A stretch of 64,000 nucleotides of DNA from Tritonibacter multivorans (GTDB taxonomy: Bacteria; Pseudomonadota; Alphaproteobacteria; Rhodobacterales; Rhodobacteraceae): contig NZ_CYSD01000031.1 of NCBI RefSeq assembly GCF_001458415.1, positions 1 through 64,000 on the forward strand, given 5' to 3'. Positions 44,564 to 53,653 of the stretch are shown one piece after another. A program made the position numbers and the translations under genes. Positions within the stretch are counted from its first letter, which is position 1; each line of letters starts with the position of its first letter. The notes beneath the pieces are model-generated. The model saw only the letters and a list, made by a program, of their open reading frames with translations. It ran no database searches and was not told where the DNA came from.

Positions 44564-45637
44564 ATGGATCTGAAAATGACAGTATTGTCCTCCCTCCGAC
44601 CCGAAGACATCCGTGCCGCCAAGCGGGACATGCCCAAAAAACGCAACCGCGATCTGGCTCAGTCTTTGGGGATTTCCGAAGCACAGCTGCTTGCTGCTCA
44701 TCTGGGCGAGGGGGTCACGGCCATTGCCCCCAATCCCGATGGGCTGATGCCAGCGGTTTCTGAACTGGGCGAGGTCATGGCCCTGACCCGCAACGAAAGC
44801 GCGGTACACGAACGGGTTGGCACCTATGGCGAATACCGGTCTGGCCCGCATGCGTCGATGGTTTTGGGCAAAGACATCGACCTGCGGATCTTTGCCAAAC
44901 ATTGGGTTCACGGTTATGCCGTCGAAGTGGAAACGGACCAAGGCGTGCAAAGGTCCCTGCAGGTGTTTGACGCCGCAGGCGACGCCGTACACAAAATCTT
45001 TCTTCGCGACACCTCTGAGATCGACAAATGGGATGCGGTCCGACGGCGCCTCGAGATCACCGACAGCCCCGTATCGTTGGAGGTTTCGCCCCGAAACCCG
45101 ATCGAGGGGGCCAAGGTAAACCCCGAAAAACGGGATCTGCTGCTGCAGGAATGGGGTCGGATGACCGACACCCATCAGTTTATGCGGCTGACGGCAAAAC
45201 TTGGGATCAACCGCCTAGGTGCGTATCGGATGGTGGATGGTACACCCTGGGTGCGCAGGCTGGATCCGCTTGCTGTGGATGGCTTGCTTCAGGCGACCAG
45301 TGCTGCCGAACAGGATGTCATTCTGTTTGTCGGAAACCCGGGAAATATTCAGATCCACTGGGGCGGGCTACACACTGTCAAGCCCATGGGGCCATGGCTC
45401 AATGTACTGGATGAGCGGTTCAATCTACACCTGCGTGGCGATCACATCGCCGAGGTCTATGCCGTTGAAAAACCGACCAAACGCGGCGCGGCGCTGTCGT
45501 TGGAAGCCTTTGACAAAGACGGGATGCTGATCGCGCAGGTGTTTGGCCAGCGCCACCCAAAAACCAACGACCTGAGCAATTGGATAGATATAATCGGCGA
45601 TCTGCCAAACCCTGCACAGACCGAGGCGGCGTCATGA
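44564..45637 (+). CDS. hmuS: Haemin-degrading/haem-trafficking factor HmuS
   Basis: A 357-residue cytosolic HemS/ChuS family protein built from two repeated halves, seen in MALTRNESAVHERVGTYGEY (first half) and EQDVILFVGNPGNIQIHWGG (second). HemS-type proteins bind imported haem and store, pass on or degrade it. The assigned start ATG 44564 (MDLKMTVLSSL) has a weak ribosome site; ATG 44576 is also possible. The stop overlaps hmuT by ATGA. Confidence 0.92.
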   Translation: MDLKMTVLSSLRPEDIRAAKRDMPKKRNRDLAQSLGISEAQLLAAHLGEGVTAIAPNPDGLMPAVSELGEVMALTRNESAVHERVGTYGEYRSGPHASMVLGKDIDLRIFAKHWVHGYAVEVETDQGVQRSLQVFDAAGDAVHKIFLRDTSEIDKWDAVRRRLEITDSPVSLEVSPRNPIEGAKVNPEKRDLLLQEWGRMTDTHQFMRLTAKLGINRLGAYRMVDGTPWVRRLDPLAVDGLLQATSAAEQDVILFVGNPGNIQIHWGGLHTVKPMGPWLNVLDERFNLHLRGDHIAEVYAVEKPTKRGAALSLEAFDKDGMLIAQVFGQRHPKTNDLSNWIDIIGDLPNPAQTEAAS

Positions 45638-46491
45638 TCCGCGCATCTCTGTTTGGCGTTTGGGGTCTTTTGGTGGCGACGGGCACAATGGCGGACAGCT
45701 ATCCGGACGCGCGCGCCATTGTGTCGGTCGGTGGACCGGTGACGGAAACCATCTATGCATTGGGGGAACAGGGGCGTCTTGTAGGGCGGGATACCACATC
45801 AATCTATCCGCCAGAGGCAGTTGATCTTCCGGATGTCGGCTACATGCGAGCGCTTTCTGCGGAAGGTGTCTTGTCATTGGCCCCGGATTTGATCCTCGCG
45901 CGTTCCACGTCGGGACCGCCCGAAGCGCTGGAGCAGCTGGCCGCGTCCAGCGTCCCGGTTGTGCTGGTCGAAGACAGGTTTTCAGCCGCGGCGGTGGTGG
46001 ACTCCGTTGCCACAATCGGTGCGGCCTTGGGGGTGCCGGCAAAGGCCGAAACTTTGGCGGCACAGATTGCGGATGAGTTCGCAGCACTCGCGGGTGATCT
46101 GGGGCAACATAACCGGCAAAAGCGTGTTTTGTTCGTCCTTTCCCTGGATGGCGGGCGCATGAATGCAGCCGGGGCAAACACGGGCGCGAACGGGATTATT
46201 GAGTTGGCAGGCGGCGTGAATGTCTTTGCCGATGCCTTTGACAGCTACAAGCCAGTCAATGCCGAAGCGGTGATCGAAGCGGCCCCGGACGTCATTGTGA
46301 TGATGGAAGCCCGCGGCGACCACAGAACGCGCAAGGCCGAGGTTATGGGCCTGCCAGCCGTGGCGCTGACACCGGCCGGGCGGGCAGAGGCCTTTGTGAC
46401 CATCCCCGGCGCGGCGCTTGGTTTTGGCCCCCGAACCGCGACCTTTGCGCGTCAGCTTCATCAGGCGCTTTACCCGGCCAAGGAAGGATAA
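45634..46491 (+). CDS. hmuT: Haem ABC transporter periplasmic binding protein HmuT
   Basis: A 285-residue class III binding protein. The signal peptide ends near TMADSYPD. The two lobes joined by a rigid helix are seen as RAIVSVGGPVTETIYALGEQ, LVGRDTTSIYPPEAVDLPDV and VIEAAPDVIVMMEARGDH. The Tyr in TSIYPPEA is a good candidate for a haem ligand. It delivers haem from the receptor to HmuUV. The ATG overlaps the hmuS stop. Confidence 0.92.
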   Translation: MIRASLFGVWGLLVATGTMADSYPDARAIVSVGGPVTETIYALGEQGRLVGRDTTSIYPPEAVDLPDVGYMRALSAEGVLSLAPDLILARSTSGPPEALEQLAASSVPVVLVEDRFSAAAVVDSVATIGAALGVPAKAETLAAQIADEFAALAGDLGQHNRQKRVLFVLSLDGGRMNAAGANTGANGIIELAGGVNVFADAFDSYKPVNAEAVIEAAPDVIVMMEARGDHRTRKAEVMGLPAVALTPAGRAEAFVTIPGAALGFGPRTATFARQLHQALYPAKEG

Positions 46492-46497
46492 AGCGCG

Positions 46498-47589
46498 ATG
46501 GGTGCGATGCTTCAGGCACAGATGCAAGGGCGGCACAAACGCGACGTGGCCGGCGACCGTCGGCACCGGGCCCGGGTGGTGACGATATGTTTGAGCCTTG
46601 GCCTGATGAGTGTTTTCCTCCTTAGTCTGGGCTGGGGGGCGGCAGGGCAGACACACGTCATTGAGGCCCTTTTGGCAAGCATCGGCATCGGGCAGGCCGA
46701 ATTGCGAGATACTGTGATCCTGTTTGACATTCGCATGCCGCGCACGCTGCTTGCGGCGGCGGTTGGCGCGGCGCTGGCCGTGTCAGGGGCAATCCTGCAG
46801 GGGCTTTTCCGCAACCCTCTGGCGGACCCCGGCCTGATTGGCGTCAGCGCCGGAGCGGGCTTTGGCGCGGTCGCGGCAATTGTTCTGGGTGGGCTGCTTC
46901 CCCTTTGGCTACAAGGCCTTGTCGGGTTCTACCTTGTCCCGCTTGCCGCCTTTGCGGGGGGCTGGGTCAGCACCATTCTTCTGTATCTCGTGGCAACGCG
47001 AAACGGGCGTACATCGGTTGCGACCATGTTGCTTGCAGGCATCGCGCTTGGCGCGCTGAGCGGTGCGGTGACGGGGGTGATCGTTTTCTCTGCCGATGAT
47101 GACCAGCTGCGCGACCTGACGTTCTGGGGCATGGGATCCGTGGCGGGGGCAACCTGGCCCAAGGTCTGGACTGCTGGTCCGCTGATCATTCTGAGCCTTG
47201 TTGCAGCCCCGTTTCTTGCCCGGTCTCTGAACGCACTTGCGCTTGGCGAAGCTTCGGCGCGCCATCTTGGCATTCCCGTTCAGCGCATGAAAAATGTGGC
47301 GATCCTGACCGTAGCCTGCAGCGTTGGCGCATCGGTCGCGGTGACCGGGGGCATTGGTTTTGTCGGGATCGTGGTGCCGCATCTTCTGCGGTTGGTTCAA
47401 GGGCCTGACCATCGCGGTCTGCTGATAAACGCAGGGCTTCTGGGGGCTGTGATGCTGCTGCTTGCAGATGGTGTTTCGCGCATCGTCATCGCGCCGGCTG
47501 AACTGCCTATTGGGATTGTAACGGCCTTGATTGGTGGACCGTTTTTCCTGTGGATCCTTCTGAAAAACCGCAAGCTGGTGGATGTATAA
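46498..47589 (+). CDS. hmuU: Haem ABC transporter permease HmuU
   Basis: A 363-residue FecCD-family permease of about ten helices. Family motifs include RMPRTLLAAAVGAALAVSG, LFRNPLADPGLIGVSAGAGF, GGIGFVGIVVPHLLRLVQGP and ADGVSRIVIAPAELPIGIVT. An N-terminal basic stretch of about 30 residues (LQAQMQGRHKRDVAGDRRHR) precedes the first helix. The stop overlaps hmuV (TAATG). Confidence 0.93.
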   Translation: MGAMLQAQMQGRHKRDVAGDRRHRARVVTICLSLGLMSVFLLSLGWGAAGQTHVIEALLASIGIGQAELRDTVILFDIRMPRTLLAAAVGAALAVSGAILQGLFRNPLADPGLIGVSAGAGFGAVAAIVLGGLLPLWLQGLVGFYLVPLAAFAGGWVSTILLYLVATRNGRTSVATMLLAGIALGALSGAVTGVIVFSADDDQLRDLTFWGMGSVAGATWPKVWTAGPLIILSLVAAPFLARSLNALALGEASARHLGIPVQRMKNVAILTVACSVGASVAVTGGIGFVGIVVPHLLRLVQGPDHRGLLINAGLLGAVMLLLADGVSRIVIAPAELPIGIVTALIGGPFFLWILLKNRKLVDV

Positions 47590-48404
47590 TGGCCCTTACG
47601 GCAGAAAACCTCTCTGTGCGATTGGGGCGAACCCGCATTTTGCGGGATATTGAGCTGTCGGCGAAAGCGGGTGAAATCACGGTTGTGGTCGGCCCGAATG
47701 GATCCGGCAAGACCACCCTGTTGCGCGCGTTGACCGGGGATGTGCCCTATGAAGGCAGGGTCGCCTTAAACGGTGTGAACACGCGGGGTCTATCTGCGGC
47801 GGATCTGGCGCAGCTGCGGGCGGTGTTGCCGCAGGCCTCGGCACTGTCTTTTCCGTTCACCGTGCTGGAAGTTGTCCGCCTTGGGCTGACCACCGGGCAG
47901 GCGGTGGCGGGCTTTGACACGTCAGATCGGCTGCCGCTTGCGGCCCTGCGGCGGGTCGGCCTTGGCGGGTTCGAGGGGCGCATGTTCGAAAACCTCTCGG
48001 GCGGCGAACAACAGCGGGTGCAGCTGGCGCGGGTTCTGGTGCAGATCTGGGATCCTGTTTTGAAGGGCACCCCGCGCTGGTTGTTTCTGGATGAGCCGGT
48101 TTCGGCCCTGGATATTGGCCATCAGCTACTGGTGATGGAAATTGCAAAGGATTTTGCCCGTGCAGGCGGGGGCGTTTTGGCGGTTCTGCATGATTTGAAC
48201 CTGACTTCGATGATCGCGGATCAGGTCATTCTGATGCACCACGGGCAGGTGCTTGGGCGCGGTGCGGCCGAAGACGTGCTGCGCAATGACACGCTCAGCA
48301 CCGCCTATGGGTGTGACCTCAAAATCAACACAGCGCCGTCTTCAACAAAGCCATGGTTGCTGCCGCAAAGTGCCGCTTTGCCAGTGCTGGCTGTGGCCGA
48401 ATAA
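47589..48404 (+). CDS. hmuV: Haem ABC transporter ATPase HmuV
   Basis: A 271-residue ATPase with Walker A VVVGPNGSGKTTLLRAL, signature LSGGEQQRVQLARVLVQ and Walker B WLFLDEPVSALDIGHQ. The switch is LAVLHDLNLTSMIADQVILM, as in HmuV and related haem or siderophore ATPases. It energises import through HmuU. It begins at the last base of the hmuU stop. Confidence 0.94.
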   Translation: MALTAENLSVRLGRTRILRDIELSAKAGEITVVVGPNGSGKTTLLRALTGDVPYEGRVALNGVNTRGLSAADLAQLRAVLPQASALSFPFTVLEVVRLGLTTGQAVAGFDTSDRLPLAALRRVGLGGFEGRMFENLSGGEQQRVQLARVLVQIWDPVLKGTPRWLFLDEPVSALDIGHQLLVMEIAKDFARAGGGVLAVLHDLNLTSMIADQVILMHHGQVLGRGAAEDVLRNDTLSTAYGCDLKINTAPSSTKPWLLPQSAALPVLAVAE

Positions 48405-48433
48405 CCGTTTTATTTCTGAAAGGACCTCGTTCG

Positions 48434-48838
48434 ATGATCTCCTTCAAACCTGTCGCAGCGGCGCTGCTTTGTGCGGTGTTTTCTGCGACCACCGCCGCCA
48501 CCGAGGAGCAGTTTGCGCATATCTCCCTGAACTCAACAGAGCCGCAAGCCGAAGCCTGCCGTCTGGTTCTGACGGCCAAAGCGCCAGAGGACATCAAGAG
48601 CCTCGTGGTCGAGACGGTTCTGTTTGACCGGTCCGACCGGGTGATGCTGCTGACCTTGTTTGATTTTGCGGCCTTACCTGCAGGTAAGCTGCGCGTGCGC
48701 CAGTTTGACATTCCCAACACCCGATGCGGCGATGTTTCGCGGGTTTTGTTCAACGGCATAGACAGCTGTGAGGGGCCGGGGTGCGACGCCCCCTTGCGCG
48801 CCACCAGCGCGGTTGCGGATCTCGAGGTTCTGGGATGA
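48434..48838 (+). CDS. Exported protein of unknown function in the haem operon
   Basis: A 134-residue protein with a signal peptide ending near TTAATEEQ and no other membrane segment. The mature part holds four Cys (EACRL, NTRCG, DSCEG, PGCDA), which could form two disulfides. Recognisable stretches are DIKSLVVETVLFDRSDRVML and FDIPNTRCGDVSRVLFN. I know no family for it. It sits between hmuV and exbB, overlapping exbB by 4 nt, so it is probably made with the TonB system and may act in the periplasm on haem or TonB. Confidence 0.75.
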   Translation: MISFKPVAAALLCAVFSATTAATEEQFAHISLNSTEPQAEACRLVLTAKAPEDIKSLVVETVLFDRSDRVMLLTLFDFAALPAGKLRVRQFDIPNTRCGDVSRVLFNGIDSCEGPGCDAPLRATSAVADLEVLG

Positions 48839-49437
48839 TGGAACAGGGGTTTACCGCATTGACAGACCTGGTCGATTTGGGCGGTCCAGTGATTGCCGTC
48901 CTGATGGCCATGTCGGTTCTTGGGCTTGCCGTCGCAGTGTGGAAACTGCTGATTTTTGAACTGGAATCCGTTGGCCGCACTGCAGCCCGCGGTGCGGTCG
49001 GTGCGACCTTGGACCATGTTCGTGGCGCCGCGCAGCCGCCCGAGGTCCTTCGGGCCCGGCTGAGTGCACAGCTGGAAGCGGACTTTGGCAAATTGGGCTA
49101 TGGCCTCCGAGTGCTGGAGCTGATCGCGCAGATCGCTCCGTTGCTTGGGCTGTTCGGCACGGTATTGGGCATGATCGACGCGTTTCGGACGCTGCAGGAG
49201 GCCGACAGTTCAGCTGACCCTTCGCTTTTGGCCGGAGGCATCTGGGTGGCGCTGATGACAACCGCTGCGGGGCTTGTGGTGGCAATCCCGGCCTCGGTTC
49301 TGGTGGGCTGGTTTGACAGCCGGCTTGACGCCCATGAACGGCTCGCCCGCAATGCGCTGGAGGCGGCATTGGCACCAGACGTCATAACCGCAAAGCCGTG
49401 CGACCAGCGGAACCTTCGGGTGGCTCATGCGACGTAG
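48835..49437 (+). CDS. exbB: ExbB/TolQ-type proton channel subunit
   Basis: A 200-residue MotA/TolQ/ExbB-family protein with three helices: one near the N-terminus (IAVLMAMSVLGLAVAVWKLL) and two in the conserved channel segment IAQIAPLLGLFGTVLGMIDA and WVALMTTAAGLVVAIPASVL. It powers TonB with the two ExbD proteins. The start ATG 48835 overlaps the upstream stop. Confidence 0.93.
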   Translation: MMEQGFTALTDLVDLGGPVIAVLMAMSVLGLAVAVWKLLIFELESVGRTAARGAVGATLDHVRGAAQPPEVLRARLSAQLEADFGKLGYGLRVLELIAQIAPLLGLFGTVLGMIDAFRTLQEADSSADPSLLAGGIWVALMTTAAGLVVAIPASVLVGWFDSRLDAHERLARNALEAALAPDVITAKPCDQRNLRVAHAT

Positions 49438-49813
49438 AAAACAGCGCGCGCCATTGTCGATGACGTCCCTGATTGACGTGATCTTTTTGCTTTTGCTGTT
49501 CTTCATGCTGTCGTCGACGTTTTCAAAATTTGGCGAAATGCCTCTGGTGACACGCGGGCAGGGTCAGGCTGTGCCGCAGAACAAATCTGCGCAGCCGATC
49601 TTTGTGCGTTTGGCCGGCGCGGGTATGACCATCAACGGGCGTGAAACGGTTCTGGAAGACCTGCCGGACAAGGCGCGCCTTCTGATTTCACCCTCCGCAG
49701 CGCAAAGCCCATTTGTTGTGAGCGTTGCTGGCGATGTGTCTTCCGAGCTGCTGGTGCAGGCGATGTTCCAATTGCGGCAACTGCCCAAGGCTCAGATCAT
49801 GGTGGTCCAGTGA
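49427..49813 (+). CDS. exbD: ExbD/TolR-type protein, first copy
   Basis: A 128-residue ExbD with a cytoplasmic N-terminus, a single helix with the conserved Asp in MTSLIDVIFLLLLFFMLSST and a periplasmic domain of about 85 residues. The Asp lies in the expected proton-path position. It overlaps exbB by 11 nt and touches the second exbD gene. Confidence 0.92.
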   Translation: MRRRKQRAPLSMTSLIDVIFLLLLFFMLSSTFSKFGEMPLVTRGQGQAVPQNKSAQPIFVRLAGAGMTINGRETVLEDLPDKARLLISPSAAQSPFVVSVAGDVSSELLVQAMFQLRQLPKAQIMVVQ

Positions 49814-50211
49814 TGGCCGCGCGGCGTTTCGGTACGGGGCGGCCCAAGGGCGAACCAACCCTGCCTCTCATCAATATCGTGTTCTTGATGCTCATCTTCT
49901 TTCTGGCGGCGGCGCAATTGGCGCGCCCCTTGGATCCGGATCTGAAGCTTGTGGACACTTCGGACCAATCGGTCATTCCACCGCCAGATGCAGTGGTGCT
50001 GCGCGCGGATGGAGAGGTTCTGTTTCGGGGCAGGCCCGCAACGCCCACAGAGATTTTGTCCGTGTTGCACGAAGAGACCGACGGTCCCGAGCCGAACGTA
50101 AAAATCCTGCCGGATCACCGCAGCAGCGCCACGGATCTTCTGACCTTGGCGGGGGCTTTGAAGGAAGCCGGTGCTGGGGCCATTCATGTTGTGACGGAGC
50201 AAGCCCTGTGA
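49813..50211 (+). CDS. ExbD/TolR-type protein, second copy
   Basis: A 132-residue ExbD-like protein. Its helix reads LPLINIVFLMLIFFLAAAQL, where Asn stands at the place of the conserved proton-carrying Asp seen in the first copy (SLIDVIF versus PLINIVF). It may therefore be a structural partner in a mixed ExbD dimer. The start is ATG 49813 at the previous stop; GTG 49810 is an alternative. Confidence 0.9.
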   Translation: MAARRFGTGRPKGEPTLPLINIVFLMLIFFLAAAQLARPLDPDLKLVDTSDQSVIPPPDAVVLRADGEVLFRGRPATPTEILSVLHEETDGPEPNVKILPDHRSSATDLLTLAGALKEAGAGAIHVVTEQAL

Positions 50212-51005
50212 TGAAGCTGTCTCAGGTTCTTTTTGTCGTGGGCCTTTGCGCGTCGACCTGTGTGCATCTCGGGGTATTGCGTTTTGCTGAGCCCGCACCG
50301 GTCGAAACCGCAGGTGGCGCGATTTCTGGGTCAGTTGCCATTGGCAGCAGTTTTGCAAATTTGGTTGCCGGTCAGATTGAGGCCACAACCGGGGACCAGT
50401 CATTTGCGACGCGGCTAAAACCACTTGTCACGCATTCGCCAATGTCTGCCCCTGCTGTTGTGCCCGATATTTCCAAGCTTGTGGAGCCGGCAAAGATCGA
50501 TGCGGTCAAGTCCGCCCCGCTGGTGAAGACGGTCGCCACTGTGGCGGCGTCGAAGGTCCTGAAACCGGTTCCGGAGCAGCCTCAAAAACAGGTTCAACCC
50601 GCAGAAACGGTTCGCAAGGCAGCACGCGGAAATGCACAACAAAGCGCGGCAGCCGGGCAGACCTCGGGCGTGGCAAAAGGCACAAAAGCCAGCACAAATG
50701 CGGCGCAAAAGACCACCGCGCAGGATGTGGGCCAAAAAGCCATTTCCTCGTATCAGGGCAAAGTGCTGAAGAAAATTCGGCGCGCGGCGCAACGCACGCG
50801 CTCTGATGGCGTCGAGGGCACAGCCGTCGTCGGGCTGCATATTGCGGCGAACGGATCCATTGCCGGCCTGCGTCTGGTAAGGCCGTCTGGTGACCCGGGC
50901 CTGGATAAAACGGCGCAAAAAGCCGTCCGCAAGGCCGCGCCCTTTGATCCAACGCCAAACCGCGCGCCCATGAAGGTCAATGTTTTGGTGAAGATTTCAG
51001 GCTAG
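50211..51005 (+). CDS. tonB: TonB-family energy transducer
   Basis: A 264-residue protein. An N-terminal membrane helix (LSQVLFVVGLCASTCVHLGV) is followed by a long Ala/Lys/Gln-rich periplasmic spacer (about 60-180). The C-terminal TonB domain shows GTAVVGLHIAANGSIAGLRL and GLDKTAQKAVRKAAPFDPTP. It transmits the ExbBD proton force to the haem receptor. It is the last gene of the operon and a terminator follows 9 nt later. Confidence 0.93.
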   Translation: MKLSQVLFVVGLCASTCVHLGVLRFAEPAPVETAGGAISGSVAIGSSFANLVAGQIEATTGDQSFATRLKPLVTHSPMSAPAVVPDISKLVEPAKIDAVKSAPLVKTVATVAASKVLKPVPEQPQKQVQPAETVRKAARGNAQQSAAAGQTSGVAKGTKASTNAAQKTTAQDVGQKAISSYQGKVLKKIRRAAQRTRSDGVEGTAVVGLHIAANGSIAGLRLVRPSGDPGLDKTAQKAVRKAAPFDPTPNRAPMKVNVLVKISG

Positions 51006-51013
51006 CGGCGCAG

Positions 51014-51047
51014 AAAGCGCCCCTTCGATAAGAAAAGGCGCTTTTTT
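51014..51047 (+). terminator. Terminator of the haem operon
   Basis: AAAGCGCC (51014-51021) pairs with GGCGCTTT (51037-51044), followed by a T-run to 51047. It lies between convergent tonB and the lactate dehydrogenase gene and could partly serve both. Confidence 0.8.
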
Positions 51048-51052
51048 GTTGT

Positions 51053-52198
51053 TTACCTGAACCGCAAGTTCTGCGCGGTCAGCTGGTCAATGGAGGTCAC
51101 CCCCATAAGCTTCATGGCGCGTTCCACTTCGGCCTGCATAAGCCCTAGGGCCCGCTCGACACCTGGTTGACCCGCTGCGGCCAGCGGGAACAGGTAATAC
51201 CGCCCCAGCCCCACTGCCTTGGCGCCCAGTGACAGGGCTTTTACCACATGGGTTCCGCGCTGTACGCCGCTGTCCATAATGACGTCGATCTCTTCGCCGA
51301 CGGCATCGACGATTTCCTTCAACTGGTCAAAAGGCGTGCGCGACCCATCGAGTTGCCGCCCGCCGTGGTTCGACAGAATGATCCCGGTGCAGCCAATATC
51401 GACAGCGCGGCGGGCATCTTCAGCGGTCATAATGCCCTTGAGACAGAACTGCCCATCCCATTCCTGCACCATTTCGGCGATGTCATCCCAGTTCATCGAC
51501 GGATCGAGCATATTGGTGAAATAGCCGCCGATCGAGCTGGCGCCGCCGCCCATATCCACATGGGCATCAAGCTGCGGCAGGCTGAACTTTTCATGGGTGA
51601 CATAGTTGATCCCCCATTGCGGCTTCAGCGCAAACTGCATCATGCCGCCAAGGGTGAGACGGAAGGGGATAGAGAACCCGGTGCGCAGGTCACGTTCGCG
51701 GTTGCCGCCGGTGATGCTGTCGACCGTCAGCATCATCACCTCGACGCCTGCCTCCTTTGCGCGCTGCATCATCGCACGGTTCAGGCCCCGGTCCTTGTGG
51801 AAATAGAACTGATAGACCTGCGGGGTTTTGTGTTTCTGGCGCAGCTCTTCGAGGCTGACGGTGCCCAGCGACGACACGCCAAACATGGTGCCGTATTTCT
51901 CGGCCGCCGCCGCCACGGCGCGTTCGCCCTGATGGTGGAACAACCGCTGCAACGCCGTGGGCGAGCAGTAGAACGGCGTCGCCAGTTTCTGCCCCATGAC
52001 CGTGACCGACATGTCGACATCCTGCACGCCGGTCAGCACCGACGGCAGCAGATCGCAGCGATCAAAGGCATTGGTGTTTTCGCGATACGTCACCTCATCA
52101 TCGGCAGCACCGTCGATGTAGTTGAAGATCGGACCCGGCAGCCGGCGTTGCGCCAGCGCGCGGAAATCGTGGAAGTTATGACAAGATTTCAGTCCCAT
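51053..52198 (-). CDS. lldD: FMN-dependent alpha-hydroxy-acid dehydrogenase, L-lactate dehydrogenase type
   Basis: A 381-residue enzyme of the glycolate oxidase/lactate dehydrogenase family. It shows FNYIDGAADDEVTYRENTNA, the FMN-binding TVDSITGGNRERDLRTGF, the catalytic His in ILSNHGGRQLDGSRTPFDQL and IMDSGVQRGTHVVKALSLGA. It oxidises L-lactate or a related 2-hydroxy acid and passes electrons to the respiratory chain. It is encoded 3 nt after a TRAP transporter on the same strand, so the imported compound is probably the substrate. L-Lactate is the best guess; glycolate or mandelate cannot be excluded. Confidence 0.9.
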   Translation of the reverse strand: MGLKSCHNFHDFRALAQRRLPGPIFNYIDGAADDEVTYRENTNAFDRCDLLPSVLTGVQDVDMSVTVMGQKLATPFYCSPTALQRLFHHQGERAVAAAAEKYGTMFGVSSLGTVSLEELRQKHKTPQVYQFYFHKDRGLNRAMMQRAKEAGVEVMMLTVDSITGGNRERDLRTGFSIPFRLTLGGMMQFALKPQWGINYVTHEKFSLPQLDAHVDMGGGASSIGGYFTNMLDPSMNWDDIAEMVQEWDGQFCLKGIMTAEDARRAVDIGCTGIILSNHGGRQLDGSRTPFDQLKEIVDAVGEEIDVIMDSGVQRGTHVVKALSLGAKAVGLGRYYLFPLAAAGQPGVERALGLMQAEVERAMKLMGVTSIDQLTAQNLRFR

Positions 52199-52201
52199 AG
52201 G

Positions 52202-53650
52202 TCATTTCCCATATGCAAGGGCGGGCAGCCAGGTGGTGAGTTCAGGCCAGGCAAAAACCACAGCCAGTGCAAGAAGTTGCAGCAGAACAAAGGGGATCAC
52301 GCCGCGGTAGATATGGCCAAGTGTTACGCCGTCGGGGCACACGCCTTTCAGGTAGAACAGCGCAAATCCCACCGGTGGCGTCAGGAAGGACGTCTGTAGC
52401 GTGATTGCCGCAAGGATGGCGAACCAGACAACGGCGGGCTCATCAACGACGCCAAAGTCATTCACCGGCAAGCCCAGCGACACCACAACCGGCAGGATCA
52501 GCGGCATGACGATCAGCGTGATCTCGATCCAATCGAGCAGAAAGCCCAGAAGGAAGATGATGAACAGGATAAACGCGATCACCAGATAGGGGTTCTCAAA
52601 CGTGCCAAGAACCATGTTCTCAATGATCTCATCGCCGCCAAAGCGGCGCAGCACAAAGGCAAAGAAATTGGCGGCAATGAAGATCCCGACGATATAGCCA
52701 GAGGTATTCAGGGTCTGGCGGATCGCCTCTCGGAAGGTCGCCCAGCTGAGGGTGCGGTTTGCAAGCGCCAGCGCGGTGGCCCCCAGCGCGCCCAGGCCAG
52801 AGGCTTCGGTCGGCGTGGCCAGACCAAAGAAAATCGACCCCAGCACCAGCAGGATCAGCAGCATCGGCGGGATCACGGACAGCGCGACCTCGCCGATGAT
52901 CTTCAGGCTGATGGGTTCACGGTTTTCCGGCAGCGGCATGTCCTGCGGCCGCAGCAGCCCCCAGATGATCAGGAACAGAATATAGAAAACGCCCAGCATG
53001 ACACCGGGGATCAGCGCCCCCATGAACAGATCGCCCAGTGAAATCGCCAACTGATCAGACATGATCACCAGCATGATCGACGGCGGGATCAAGATGCCCA
53101 GGGTGCCAGAGGCCGCAATGGTGCCGGTGGCAATGGGTTTGGAATAGTTTTGCGCCATCATCGCAGGCAGGCCCATCACACCCAGCAGAACAACAGAAGC
53201 GCCGATCACCCCGGTCGATGCCGCGAGGATAATGCCGATCAGCATGACCGACAGCGCAAGCCCACCTTTGAGCGAGCCAAACAGAACCTGCATGGCCTTC
53301 ATCATCCGCTGCGCCACGCCGGATTGATCCAGCATCAGCCCCATAAAGATGAACATCGGCAGGGCAACCAGCACCGGGTTCTTGATGATGCCGCCAAAGA
53401 AACGCCCGGCATTGGCAGACAGTTTCTTGTAGGTGATCCTGGGCGCATCAAAGGCGATGACCTCGCGGATCGCGTCTTTGAACGGATCCAGCACAACCAT
53501 GGCCAGCAGGGTGAAGATCAGCGACACACCAACCAGCCCATAGGCCACAGGTACACCGCGAAACAGCATGACGATAAAGCTGATGAACATCAGCAGGACA
53601 AGCCACTGGTTCAAGTCCAGCAGCTGCCCGGCAAAGGCGAGAAGTTCCAT
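52202..53650 (-). CDS. dctM: TRAP transporter large permease subunit
   Basis: A 482-residue DctM-family ion-transporter protein with about 12-13 helices. Typical segments are FIFMGLMLDQSGVAQRMMKA, GSLKGGLALSVMLIGIILAA, STGVIGASVVLLGVMGLPAM and GTLGILIPPSIMLVIMSDQL. It drives Na+- or H+-coupled uptake together with DctQ and the binding protein. It is slightly longer than a typical DctM (about 430), as in the keto- and hydroxy-acid group. Confidence 0.94.
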   Translation of the reverse strand: MELLAFAGQLLDLNQWLVLLMFISFIVMLFRGVPVAYGLVGVSLIFTLLAMVVLDPFKDAIREVIAFDAPRITYKKLSANAGRFFGGIIKNPVLVALPMFIFMGLMLDQSGVAQRMMKAMQVLFGSLKGGLALSVMLIGIILAASTGVIGASVVLLGVMGLPAMMAQNYSKPIATGTIAASGTLGILIPPSIMLVIMSDQLAISLGDLFMGALIPGVMLGVFYILFLIIWGLLRPQDMPLPENREPISLKIIGEVALSVIPPMLLILLVLGSIFFGLATPTEASGLGALGATALALANRTLSWATFREAIRQTLNTSGYIVGIFIAANFFAFVLRRFGGDEIIENMVLGTFENPYLVIAFILFIIFLLGFLLDWIEITLIVMPLILPVVVSLGLPVNDFGVVDEPAVVWFAILAAITLQTSFLTPPVGFALFYLKGVCPDGVTLGHIYRGVIPFVLLQLLALAVVFAWPELTTWLPALAYGK

Positions 53651-53653
53651 GGG

